A stretch of DNA of 64,000 nt from JBBQFI01 sp038321775 (GTDB lineage Bacteria > Verrucomicrobiota > Verrucomicrobiia > Chthoniobacterales > UBA10450). Under the pieces are notes generated by a model that saw nothing but the letters and a program-made list of their open reading frames with translations, searched no databases and was not told the DNA's origin. Where the stretch lies: contig JBBQFI010000010.1 of NCBI GenBank assembly GCA_038321775.1, positions 1 to 64,000 of the forward strand. Direction: 5' to 3'. The position numbers were made by a program, and so were the translations under genes. Of the stretch, positions 6,438 through 14,594 are shown piece by piece (the first letter of the stretch is position 1; each line of letters begins with the position of its first letter).

Positions 6438-7475
6438 TCAACGTCGCCGTCCACTCGGAGTCGGAGTTGCTTCGGTGCTGCGCGCTTTCCGCGTACTCTT
6501 GCGAACGGTGATGGTCTCGGGCGCGCGCGTCTGCTGATCCTCCGGATACTTTTTCGTGGAAGGAATAATGAGACGCCACGGTTGTGTTCGCAGCGTCGCG
6601 GTGAGGTCTTCAACATTTTTACCCGCGTTCTTTAACTCCGGAGCGACGTCGTCGAGCGCGCTGTTCAATTTCTCGGAAGCGGAGCGGAAATTCTGCAAGG
6701 TCACCTCCAGATTGTTATGCGACGTCAATTGACTACTGATCTGCTCGACGTTCTTAAGCGAGAGCGAGAGCGAACTGTCGCGCCCGGTCAGGTTCGTGAG
6801 GTTTTCGGCGAACGTCCGGAACTGCGCGATGGCCATGTTCATCGAAGAGTTCTCGTCCGTGATCCGGCTGAGATTTTGCGCGGTGCTTTGTAGTTCCTTC
6901 AACGCGCCGGTGGCGGAGTTCGCGACCGGCTGAATGATGTTGAGCATTTTCGCAATCGCTTCGCCAAAATCGGGAACCCGATCACCGACGAAAATGTCGC
7001 CGTCCCCCGCTCGACCGCTCGCCTCATTGCCCTGCGTAAAATCGATGGCGGTTTCTCCGAGCAAACCGAGCGTCATCAAGCGCGCTTTCGCGTCCTTATA
7101 AACGGCGGCGGATTTATCGACCTGCACATCGATCCGCACTTCGAACTTGGGGATGACAGGGGCCGCGGGCGAAGGTGACGGCGTTGGCGACTCCGCACTG
7201 GGTGTTGGACTAGGTGCATTCGTCGCATGGCTGGCGCGTTCCGCTTCCTGCGCCGTCACAGGTGAAAAAAGTTTCTCTACCTGTCCGATTTTTCGACCGG
7301 CGAGAAGAACTGGCGCGCCAAGTTTAATCCCGGCGGCGTTATCGAAATAAATTTTGTAGGTAACGAGCGGACGGAAAAGTCCGGGCGCGCCGAGCAGGAT
7401 GAGGACAAAGGTCAGGACCGCGAGCGTCGCGAGGACGAGCAGACCGGTCAAAATTTCATTACGTCGCAATTGCAT
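6438..7475 (-). CDS. mlaD: MCE-domain protein MlaD-like (lipid transport, substrate binding)
   Basis: A 345-residue protein: one N-terminal membrane segment (residues 9-32), an MCE domain (about 37-150, with YFDNAAGIKLGAPVLLAGRKIG), then a long helical region rich in Asn/Ser up to about 300 and a basic tail. MCE proteins of this type bind phospholipid in the periplasm and work with an MlaE permease and MlaF ATPase. The upstream genes here are exactly those, overlapping by 17 bases. Residues 72-108 hold a Pro/Ser/Thr/Ala-rich insertion inside the MCE domain, which is unusual. Partner MlaB/MlaC genes are not seen nearby. Confidence 0.9.
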   Translation of the reverse strand: MQLRRNEILTGLLVLATLAVLTFVLILLGAPGLFRPLVTYKIYFDNAAGIKLGAPVLLAGRKIGQVEKLFSPVTAQEAERASHATNAPSPTPSAESPTPSPSPAAPVIPKFEVRIDVQVDKSAAVYKDAKARLMTLGLLGETAIDFTQGNEASGRAGDGDIFVGDRVPDFGEAIAKMLNIIQPVANSATGALKELQSTAQNLSRITDENSSMNMAIAQFRTFAENLTNLTGRDSSLSLSLKNVEQISSQLTSHNNLEVTLQNFRSASEKLNSALDDVAPELKNAGKNVEDLTATLRTQPWRLIIPSTKKYPEDQQTRAPETITVRKSTRKARSTEATPTPSGRRR

Positions 7476-8250
7476 CTTTGGTTCCTTCCAGAATCGGGCC
7501 TTCGGTGCTTCCGCTCAAAAACTGAACGACCACCGGATCGGTTGATTGTTTGAAATCCTCGGGATCGGACATTTCAATAATCTTACCTTGGTAAAGCATA
7601 GCCATTTTTGTCGCGACGCGAAAGGCGCTGTCCATTTCGTGCGTGACGATAATTGAAGTGACTTTCGATTTTTCCGTAAGCGTGATGATCAATTCATCGA
7701 TCACGGAGCTGATGACGGGATCGAGACCGGCGGTCGGCTCGTCAAAAAGCACGAGCTCCGGGTCCATCACGAGCGCACGCGCGAGACTCACGCGTTTGCG
7801 CATACCGCCACTAAGTTCCGAGGGCATCATGTACTTAGCATCCTGCATTCCGACCAGCGCGAGTTTTTCGTCGACCACTTCATCAATTTCCTTGGGCGTT
7901 TTGTCGGTTAATTCTTCGAGAGGAAGGCCAACGTTATCGCGCACGTTACGCGAGCTGAGCAAGGCGGAGTATTGATAAACCATCCCGACGCGTGTGCGTA
8001 CCTGCTGCAATTTGCGTCGCGAAAGTCGCGAGATTTCGAATTGCTTGAAGAAAATTGAGCCCGCTGTCGGCTGGATGATTCCGAGAATCAAACGCAGAAT
8101 CGTGCTCTTGCCGCTGCCGCTCTGGCCCATGATGACGAGACGTTCGGAGGGCTCGACCACGCACGAGACGCCATTGAGAACTTTTTTTTCCTCGAACTGC
8201 AAATGGACGTCCCGCAATTCGACAACAGGAGGAGTGGTCGGCGCGTTCAT
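7459..8250 (-). CDS. mlaF: ABC transporter ATP-binding protein, MlaF-like
   Basis: A 263-residue ATPase of the lipid-transport (Mla/Ttg2A) class. Walker A is GQSGSGKST at 42-50, the signature LSGGMRKRV lies near 147, and Walker B LVLFDEPTAGLDP follows it, with a switch His (VTHEMDSA). It should power lipid movement between inner and outer membrane with the MlaE-like permease. Its start overlaps the stop of the permease gene by four bases (ATGA type), and its 3' end overlaps the MCE gene, so the three genes form one operon. Confidence 0.93.
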   Translation of the reverse strand: MNAPTTPPVVELRDVHLQFEEKKVLNGVSCVVEPSERLVIMGQSGSGKSTILRLILGIIQPTAGSIFFKQFEISRLSRRKLQQVRTRVGMVYQYSALLSSRNVRDNVGLPLEELTDKTPKEIDEVVDEKLALVGMQDAKYMMPSELSGGMRKRVSLARALVMDPELVLFDEPTAGLDPVISSVIDELIITLTEKSKVTSIIVTHEMDSAFRVATKMAMLYQGKIIEMSDPEDFKQSTDPVVVQFLSGSTEGPILEGTKDAIAT

Positions 8251-9101
8251 GGGAAGAAAACGACGTAGACGACGTTAAAGATTGTGTCGAAACCGATGAC
8301 GGTGGTAATGGCCGTGACAACGCTTGATGTCGTGGCCGTGCCAACGCCGGAGGCGCCGCCTTTCACGTTCAAGCCGCGAAAACAGGCGATGGAAGCGATG
8401 AGCAGGCCGAAGAGAAAACTTTTGAGCACACCGGTAATGATGTCGCGCATGAGGAGGGAATGAAGGACGAGATCGTTAAAATAAACGAACGCGATACTGA
8501 AATACGCGCGAGAAATAAGGCTCGTCGCCACGATGGCGGCGATGCTGGAAATCACCGAAAGACAAGGCATGAGCGCAAACAATGCGAGAACGCGCGGCGC
8601 CACCAGAAACCGCAGCGGGCTGATTCCCATGGCTTCGATTGCTTCCACTTCTTCGTTCACTTCCATCGTTCCCAATTCCGCCGTGAACGCCGCACCGATT
8701 CGCGCGGCGAGCATGATGCCGGTCAGCAACGGTCCAAGCTCGCGCGTGAAAGCGATTGCGACCAAGCCGGGAACCAAACGCTCCGTGCCGAATCGCTGCA
8801 GTTGATATCCGGTCAAGAGCGCCATGGTGAGTCCAAGAAAAAAAGAAACCATCGCCACCAGCGGCACTGAGCCGACGCCCGCGCGTTCGGTGTGACGAAA
8901 AAAGCTGGCTGCGCGAAAGGGGCGCCGGCCGCGCCGCACGTTGTCGACCGTTTCGGCAAACGTGCTGACGATAAACCAGAACATGCCGCCGACTTCCCGC
9001 AAAAAATTGCGACCGGCCTGGCCAATCCCTTGCACGACGACAACGGGATTTGTCTCCAGCCTCGTGCCTTCTTCGCTGGTTTGGTTTTCGTTATCGGCCA
9101 T
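8247..9101 (-). CDS. mlaE: MlaE-family lipid ABC transporter permease
   Basis: A 284-residue polytopic permease. Residues about 70-280 form the MlaE domain with the conserved cytoplasmic block VAIAFTRELGPLLTGIMLAARIGAAFTAELGTMEVNEEVEAIEAMGI (cited in parts: TRELGP, AARIGAA, MEVNEEVEA). The N-terminal 35 residues are polar. It is the first gene of the operon with the ATPase and MCE protein. The intergenic stretch to the divergent gene at 9242 is 140 bases and contains one copy of the dispersed word TCGTTAGGC (9225-9233). Confidence 0.92.
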   Translation of the reverse strand: MADNENQTSEEGTRLETNPVVVVQGIGQAGRNFLREVGGMFWFIVSTFAETVDNVRRGRRPFRAASFFRHTERAGVGSVPLVAMVSFFLGLTMALLTGYQLQRFGTERLVPGLVAIAFTRELGPLLTGIMLAARIGAAFTAELGTMEVNEEVEAIEAMGISPLRFLVAPRVLALFALMPCLSVISSIAAIVATSLISRAYFSIAFVYFNDLVLHSLLMRDIITGVLKSFLFGLLIASIACFRGLNVKGGASGVGTATTSSVVTAITTVIGFDTIFNVVYVVFFP

Positions 9102-9241
9102 ATTCAGGGTGAAGGTGCCTTAGTTCCCTTCCCTGAAAAGCGAAATAGCACTGGGAATTGAACATTTACGAGGGGCGGACCTTTACCTAGAGTTCCGCGG
9201 GAGAACCCCAAATCAACCCTGATCTCGTTAGGCGCACAGTT

Positions 9242-10276
9242 GTGAAATTGACTTCGAAATACTTTTCTATTATCGCGCTGCTCGCCGCTATCGTAGCGCC
9301 GCGGCTCGGCGCGCAGGAAACATCTATGAAGAAAGACGCGAGAAAGTTCGCGCTGGCGATCCATGGCGGCGCGGGCACGATCGATCGCAGCAAAATAACG
9401 CTGGAACGGGAACGCGCATATCGTGAGGGTTTGGAACGTTCGTTGCACGCGGGTTACGACGTTCTGGCCAAGGGCGGAGCAAGTCTCGATGCCGTCGAAG
9501 CGGCGGTGCGAGTATTGGAAGATGATCCGCACTTCAATGCCGGCAAAGGCGCCGTTTTTACCGATGAAGGAACGAACGAGATGGATGCTGCCATCATGGA
9601 CGGCAAGACGCTCAAAGCTGGCGCGATCGCAAGCGTGAAGCACATCAAGAATCCGATCAGTCTCGCGCGCATGGTCATGGAAAAAACGTCGCACGTGATG
9701 CTGGATGGCGCGGGCGCGGAAAAGTTTGCGAAAGAAATGGGCGTCGAGCTGGTCGATCAGAAATATTTTTACACAGATGAACGTTGGCAGGCTTTGCAGA
9801 AAGTGAAGGCGGAAAAAAACGCGGGAGGTGCGGGTGGAAAAAAGTTCATCATTTCCGAGCAGGACCGGCACGGCACAGTTGGCGCGGTGGCGCTGGACCA
9901 GGCAGGTAATATCGCGGCCGCAACTTCGACCGGCGGACTAACGAACAAAATGGCCGGTCGCATTGGCGATTCGCCCGTGATCGGCGCCGGCACTTACGCC
10001 AACAATGCAACGTGCGCTGTTTCTGCGACTGGTGACGGCGAATATTTTATTCGCTCCGCTGTCGCCCACGATATCTCGGCTTTAATGGAATACCGCCAGA
10101 TGTCAGTGCAAGAGGCGGCGCAAACGGTTCTCGATAAAGTGCAAAAACTCGGTGGCACCGGCGGATTGATTGCGCTCGATGCGCACGGAAATATCACGCA
10201 ACCATTTAATACCTCGGGCATGTACCGCGGAAGGATCGACGAAGCGGGCAAAACGGAGATCGCAATTTACCGGTGA
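9242..10276 (+). CDS. iaaA: Isoaspartyl peptidase / L-asparaginase (Ntn-hydrolase)
   Basis: A 344-residue enzyme of the plant-type asparaginase family, which removes beta-aspartyl residues from peptides and hydrolyses asparagine. It is made as a precursor and cleaves itself before the nucleophile. Here that Thr is residue 212 in DRHGTVGAVALD, and the binding loop GRIGDSPVIGAGTYA follows. The N-terminal block AIHGGAGT is present. A hydrophobic N-terminus (FSIIALLAAIVAPRLGAQ) suggests export to the periplasm. The start is a GTG; an internal Met at residue 29 would give a cytoplasmic form. Confidence 0.92.
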   Translation: MKLTSKYFSIIALLAAIVAPRLGAQETSMKKDARKFALAIHGGAGTIDRSKITLERERAYREGLERSLHAGYDVLAKGGASLDAVEAAVRVLEDDPHFNAGKGAVFTDEGTNEMDAAIMDGKTLKAGAIASVKHIKNPISLARMVMEKTSHVMLDGAGAEKFAKEMGVELVDQKYFYTDERWQALQKVKAEKNAGGAGGKKFIISEQDRHGTVGAVALDQAGNIAAATSTGGLTNKMAGRIGDSPVIGAGTYANNATCAVSATGDGEYFIRSAVAHDISALMEYRQMSVQEAAQTVLDKVQKLGGTGGLIALDAHGNITQPFNTSGMYRGRIDEAGKTEIAIYR

Positions 10277-10285
10277 GGTAATCGC

Positions 10286-11047
10286 ATGCTTCCCGCCATC
10301 TCTGTTGTCATTCCTGCTTACAACGAAGCAGATCGCATCGCAGAAACTCTGCGGGTGACACTGGACTATCTCGGCAATGTTGCGCCGCAGAGCGAGCTCA
10401 TTGTTATCAATGACGGTTCCCACGATGCCACGGGTAAAATCATTCGCGATGTTTTCGCAGAGCCGACGAAAATCGAAACGCATCTGCTCGAAAATTTTCC
10501 CAATCGCGGCAAGGGTGCAGCGGTGCGGGCCGGTTTGCTCGCGGCGACGCGACCGATCGGATTGTTTACCGACGCCGATTTATCGACGCCGATCGATGAG
10601 ATGCCGAAGCTGATCGAACCGATAACGGTCGGTGAAGTGGATGTGGCCTTCGGATCGCGCGCGTTGAATCGCGAATTGATTGGCCATCATCAGCCCTGGC
10701 GACGCGAACAAGCGGGTCGCATTTTTAATTTACTCGTTAGGCTGTCGACCGGCTTGCCATATTGGGATACGCAATGTGGTTTCAAAGCATTCCGTTTAGC
10801 GGCCTGCCGCTCGGTCATCGAAGCGGCGCACATCGACGGCTTCGGCTTCGATGTGGAATTACTGTATTTGGCCAAGCAAGCGCACTTGCGTATTCGTGAG
10901 ATTCCCGTGCGCTGGAACCACTATGACGGCAGCAAGGTGCGCATGCTTCACGACAGTTGGAACATGCTGCGCGAAATCTTTTCCTTGCGACGCGATCTGA
11001 ATGGAACGGCGCTCATTCCAAGCGCCGGTTCCAAATCAGGCGTTTGA
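10286..11047 (+). CDS. Family 2 glycosyltransferase, dolichyl/polyprenyl-phosphate glucosyltransferase type
   Basis: A 253-residue GT-A enzyme. ISVVIPAYNEADRI at the N-terminus, VINDGSHDAT, then FTDADLSTP (the DxD-like nucleotide-sugar/metal site), and GFGFDVELLYLAK with the late EIPVRW block fit the DPG-synthase-like subfamily, which moves a sugar from a nucleotide to a lipid phosphate. There is no C-terminal membrane domain. It follows the peptidase gene by 9 bases and may be co-transcribed. One copy of TCGTTAGGC lies inside it (10734), read as LVRL. Confidence 0.88.
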   Translation: MLPAISVVIPAYNEADRIAETLRVTLDYLGNVAPQSELIVINDGSHDATGKIIRDVFAEPTKIETHLLENFPNRGKGAAVRAGLLAATRPIGLFTDADLSTPIDEMPKLIEPITVGEVDVAFGSRALNRELIGHHQPWRREQAGRIFNLLVRLSTGLPYWDTQCGFKAFRLAACRSVIEAAHIDGFGFDVELLYLAKQAHLRIREIPVRWNHYDGSKVRMLHDSWNMLREIFSLRRDLNGTALIPSAGSKSGV

Positions 11048-11050
11048 TTT

Positions 11051-11458
11051 TTACTTCTTAACGATCTCGGCGTTTTCGAGCATCGTCACCCCGCCGTTGC
11101 TAGCCATCTTGCCTTTGAGCGTGACGGTTTTGCCGGCGTACTCGGCGAGTTCATCGTTCATCGGCTTATGTTCGCCGACGACGAGATAAACTTTGCCGTC
11201 ACTGACGATGCCGACGGGTCCGCCGCCCTTGATGCATTTGGCCGCGCAATCAGCGTGTTTATCGCCGCTCGCGTTATGATCGACGTAGCACATCATGTCG
11301 ACGATCTCGCCGGTCACCGTTTTCTCTGCGGCAGCGTCGAGTTTATCTTTGTCGTTATCGTGAGCCAAAGCGAAGGGCGCCAATGCGAGGGATGCAGAAA
11401 AAACAACAGCGACTGTCGCCTTCGTAAACGTTGCGGTTTTACTTTCGGAATAAATCAT
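11051..11458 (-). CDS. Exported small protein of unknown function, cysteine-containing
   Basis: A 135-residue protein with a signal peptide (TKATVAVVFSASLALAPFALA) and an acidic linker. The mature domain has VTGEIVDMMCYVDHNASGDKH and CAAKCIKGGGPVGIV, then a short OB-like beta region (KVYLVVGEH, AGKTVTLKGK). The three Cys and His residues could bind a metal or heme, but no standard motif is complete. I know no named family. It lies in convergent orientation with the glycosyltransferase and downstream of carA. Confidence 0.75.
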   Translation of the reverse strand: MIYSESKTATFTKATVAVVFSASLALAPFALAHDNDKDKLDAAAEKTVTGEIVDMMCYVDHNASGDKHADCAAKCIKGGGPVGIVSDGKVYLVVGEHKPMNDELAEYAGKTVTLKGKMASNGGVTMLENAEIVKK

Positions 11459-11487
11459 CGCCTAATTTCGGATCATTTCCGGGAAGA

Positions 11488-12639
11488 TCAATGCGCTTTG
11501 TCCCGGCCTTCGATCAGCTCCGCAAATTGGGAGAAGAAATAACTCGCGTCGTGCGGGCCAGGCGCTGCTTCCGGATGATACTGCACACTGAAGATCGGCA
11601 ACTCGCGATGCCGCATTCCTTCGACCGTTCCGTCATTGAGATTGATGTGCGTTACTTCCACTTCGGACGGCAATGAATCGGGATCGACGGCGAATCCGTG
11701 ATTCTGCGATGTGATCGCCACTTTACCCGTGCGCAAATCTTTCACCGGCTGATTCCCGCCGCGATGGCCAAATTTCAATTTGAAGGTCTTACCTCCAAAC
11801 GCGAAGCCGAGAATCTGATGGCCAAGACAAATGCCGAAGATCGGTTTTTTTCCCATCAGCTTACGCACGGCTTCATGTGTGTAAGGAAGCGCTTCGGGAT
11901 CGCCGGGGCCATTCGAGAGAAAAACTCCATCTGGATTGAACGCGAGCGCTTCGTCGGCGCTGGTGGCAGCGGGAAGAACCGTTACGCCGAAACCGTGTCG
12001 GCGCAGTTGACGCAGAATATTTTCCTTCAAACCGTAATCGTAAGCCACGATGCGGAAACGAATCGGCGGCAGACTTCGCTTCTGGCTCTCATCGCCGTTT
12101 GCGGTCGACCATTCCTGGCTCAGCTGATCGTCCGGATCCCACTGATACGGTTCCGCGGTAGAAACTTCGCGAACGTAATCCATTCCGATGACGCCTTCTC
12201 CTTCGACGGCGCGCCGGTTCGCTTCTTTGGAGGACATTTCTTCAGTCGTTAGGCACGCTTTCATCGCCCCGCGCTCGCGCAGATGTCGAGTAAGCGCGCG
12301 TGTATCGATGCCTTGAACGCCGGGAATATCCCAGCGCCGTAAATACTCATCGAGCGACGCTTCCGAGCGCCAGCTGCTCGGGATCTCGCTCAGTTCTTCA
12401 ATCACGAAACCGCGCACATGCGGCAATTTGCTTTCCTGATCGAGCGAATTCGTTCCGTAATTTCCGATAAGCGGGTACGTCATCGCCACGATCTGACCGC
12501 GATAGGAAGGATCGGTCAGCACTTCCTGATAGCCGGTCATGGATGTGTTGAAACAGATCTCGCCGACGCGTGTGCCGGCCGCGCCAAAGGATGCGCCTTC
12601 GAAGATTCTTCCGTCTTCCAAAGCGAGGATTGCGCGCAT
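11488..12639 (-). CDS. carA: Carbamoyl-phosphate synthase small subunit (glutaminase)
   Basis: A 383-residue CarA. It hydrolyses glutamine and passes ammonia to the large subunit CarB for carbamoyl phosphate, the precursor of arginine and pyrimidines. The N-terminal CarA domain (ALEDGRIFEGASFGA, SMTGYQEVLTDPSY) is followed by a class I glutamine amidotransferase: SNGPGDPEAL, nucleophile Cys about 271 in GICLGHQ, and HPE in VQYHPEAAPG. Length is normal. carB is not adjacent in the window. One TCGTTAGGC copy lies at 12246, read as CLTTE on the minus strand. Confidence 0.96.
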   Translation of the reverse strand: MRAILALEDGRIFEGASFGAAGTRVGEICFNTSMTGYQEVLTDPSYRGQIVAMTYPLIGNYGTNSLDQESKLPHVRGFVIEELSEIPSSWRSEASLDEYLRRWDIPGVQGIDTRALTRHLRERGAMKACLTTEEMSSKEANRRAVEGEGVIGMDYVREVSTAEPYQWDPDDQLSQEWSTANGDESQKRSLPPIRFRIVAYDYGLKENILRQLRRHGFGVTVLPAATSADEALAFNPDGVFLSNGPGDPEALPYTHEAVRKLMGKKPIFGICLGHQILGFAFGGKTFKLKFGHRGGNQPVKDLRTGKVAITSQNHGFAVDPDSLPSEVEVTHINLNDGTVEGMRHRELPIFSVQYHPEAAPGPHDASYFFSQFAELIEGRDKAH

Positions 12640-12748
12640 CGTTCACTCTTCCCACGACCCGCCGCCTTTTCAAACGCACGTAATCCCGTGCCTTCTCCAA
12701 CGAGCAAACATCTTGACTGTTCCTTCAAGTGTATTAAAACCGGGGGTG

Positions 12749-13564
12749 ATGAGATTCATCACGCGAATACTTCCCGGAATGCTTGCTGCGTTTTTTTTCG
12801 CGCAAACATCATTCGTCCACGCGGCCGTTGTCACCGCCGAGGGCGCGCAGTTAAACTTGGGCGATGCGTGGCGAGACTCGACCGTGCTCAAAACTCACGA
12901 CTCCGACGGTGACAACGTCTATGGATCGCTTGGATATATTATGTTCAACACCCATACGCAGGCATCCGGTGCCGGCGTCGGAGCAACCGGTCCGCTGGAC
13001 AACGCGACGCTATCATTGCCAGGTATCGCCATTCTCGCGACTGGCGCCAATGCCGGATATTCCGGCAACTACAGTTTGATCAACGATCCGAATGCTCCTC
13101 CGCCGGGAGGCATCGATCTTTGGTCGGGCGTCGCATATCGTTCGGTTTTTGCGCCGGGAGGTCTCGCTGGGAACACAGAGTACGCCATGTTCGATATTAC
13201 CTTCAACGGCATTGGCACTTCGCTACCGAACGCGATTCGTCTTGGCATTTTCGTCGATAATGAATTTGACCCGCAGAACGTTCCGATTGGCTTGCGCATT
13301 GCGGGTGCCGGCGGCGACAGTGGCAACGTCCTCAAGCTGCCGACCGTGCAAAGCAACGACTACTATTTCTTCGATCTCACGGGGTTGAGCGCGGGCGACA
13401 CGATCACTGTTTTCGCGACTTCAAATACCAATGCGGGCGCGCTTACTCTGGGCGGCTTCACCTTCGATGCCGTTCCCGAGCCCAGCGCTACTGTCCTGAC
13501 CGCTCTCGGTCTGGGAATATTCGGGATCGCTTGTTTGCGTCGTAGAGCTTTAGCGCAATCGTAA
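12749..13564 (+). CDS. PEP-CTERM sorting-signal exported protein
   Basis: A 271-residue secreted protein of unknown role. It starts with a signal peptide (RILPGMLAAFFFAQTSFVHA) and ends with a PEP-CTERM tag: VPEPSATV, a hydrophobic span LTALGLGIFGIACL, then RRRALAQS. Such tags are handled by an exosortase, which is not in this window. The middle is a beta-rich domain with Gly, Asn and Ser-rich loops (GDNVYGSLGYIMF, SNDYYFFDLTGLSAGDTI). I chose the ATG at 12749 next to GGGGG. The gene is divergent from carA. Confidence 0.88.
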   Translation: MRFITRILPGMLAAFFFAQTSFVHAAVVTAEGAQLNLGDAWRDSTVLKTHDSDGDNVYGSLGYIMFNTHTQASGAGVGATGPLDNATLSLPGIAILATGANAGYSGNYSLINDPNAPPPGGIDLWSGVAYRSVFAPGGLAGNTEYAMFDITFNGIGTSLPNAIRLGIFVDNEFDPQNVPIGLRIAGAGGDSGNVLKLPTVQSNDYYFFDLTGLSAGDTITVFATSNTNAGALTLGGFTFDAVPEPSATVLTALGLGIFGIACLRRRALAQS

Positions 13565-13594
13565 GCGAATTTTTTCGGGCCGTCCGACGATTCG

Positions 13595-13921
13595 TTAGGC
13601 TAGCGCAGCCAGCTTATCGAGCAGATTTTTCTTGCTCGTCATGCCCGTCACCTGATCTCGGACCTGGCCATCTTTAAAAAGAAGGAGCGAGGGTATCGCT
13701 CGAATATTAAAACGCGCAGATAGACTTTGATTGTCGTCCACATTGACCTTCGCGACTTTGATCGACCCGGCTTTTTCTTTGGCGATCTCGTCGAGAATCG
13801 GCGCGATCATTTTGCACGGGCCACACCATTCGGCCCAAAAATCCACAAGGACCGGCTGATTGCTTTTGGTTACTTCAGTTTCAAAATTCGCTTCGGTCAG
13901 AGTTACAGTGGCGTTATCCAT
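13595..13921 (-). CDS. trxA: Thioredoxin
   Basis: A 108-residue classical thioredoxin, the cytoplasmic protein-disulfide reductant. The active site WCGPC is at residues 32-36 within VDFWAEWCGPCKMIAP, and the cis-Pro loop is RAIPSLLLF. I chose the ATG at 13921, which gives the standard length; the longer frame upstream has no thioredoxin homology. The stop codon TAA is part of a GCCTAACGA copy (the dispersed word, 13592-13600). The next upstream gene ends three bases before its start, so the two may be co-transcribed. Confidence 0.96.
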   Translation of the reverse strand: MDNATVTLTEANFETEVTKSNQPVLVDFWAEWCGPCKMIAPILDEIAKEKAGSIKVAKVNVDDNQSLSARFNIRAIPSLLLFKDGQVRDQVTGMTSKKNLLDKLAALA

Positions 13922-13923
13922 AT

Positions 13924-14496
13924 TCAGGAAAGATAAGTCCAAAGCTGAATAATGAAAACCACTGCCGAAACGCCGACCAGCGTCCAGCACATCGGACCGG
14001 GAGCGGTCTCGACCACGTGTGTCAGGTTTTCCGGTTCGATGAAGATGGGAGCGGTTTCTCTGGTTGACTCCGGAGCTGTGATGAGCGGCTGAGTCTTGGA
14101 CATTTTTACCGTCGGCGTCGCCGATTTCCGTTCTGGCATTATCGCGATACGAGCCGTTTCTTTTTTCGGACCGGGCGATGCCGGCGGCGCGTCCACGATC
14201 GGTTCCAGCAGAGACGGAGAATGAACGGCCGAAGGCACAGGATCCGCGATGGAGGGCACAGGAAACGACGGCGGCTTTGCCGGCCGACCCAAACCCGGTA
14301 ACGCTTGCGCGTCTCCCACGGCCGGCGGCCTTAAAGTCTGCCGTGAGTCCGTAATGTTACTCGACGGAATCCGCGGCGGCAGATTAATCCTGACTGTGTC
14401 GCGTTTCTGGATTGTCGAGTTCGTTACGCTCCTTAATGGCCGCGGCGGCAGTTTGATCCGGACAGTTTCCTTCTTTGGTTCATTCGCTTCGGACAT
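13924..14496 (-). CDS. Pro-rich protein with repeated KETVRI-type motifs and C-terminal membrane anchor
   Basis: A 190-residue protein of low complexity, rich in Pro, Ser, Thr and Lys. Four copies of a short motif are visible: KKETVRIKLPPRP, KRDTVRINLPPRI, KKETARIAIMPE and RETAPIFIEPE. The C-terminus (MCWTLVGVSAVVFIIQLWTYL) is a membrane segment, so the Pro-rich part is likely cytoplasmic. The Thr in (E/D)TVRI may be a phosphorylation or docking site, but this is a guess. I chose the ATG at 14496 (MSEANEP). It precedes trxA on the same strand. Confidence 0.75.
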   Translation of the reverse strand: MSEANEPKKETVRIKLPPRPLRSVTNSTIQKRDTVRINLPPRIPSSNITDSRQTLRPPAVGDAQALPGLGRPAKPPSFPVPSIADPVPSAVHSPSLLEPIVDAPPASPGPKKETARIAIMPERKSATPTVKMSKTQPLITAPESTRETAPIFIEPENLTHVVETAPGPMCWTLVGVSAVVFIIQLWTYLS

Positions 14497-14594
14497 CGCA
14501 GATGGGCGCCATAAGTCTGGCAATTGTGACTGCTACTTTTCTGTCAGTCCGCTTTCGCGATGTCAACGCGAATCACGGACGCGGCAAACCGGCC

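Noticed and set aside
6272..6511. Small + strand frames downstream of the dipeptidase gene
   Set aside because: They cover the REP-like element and antisense of the MCE gene, with no ribosome-binding site.
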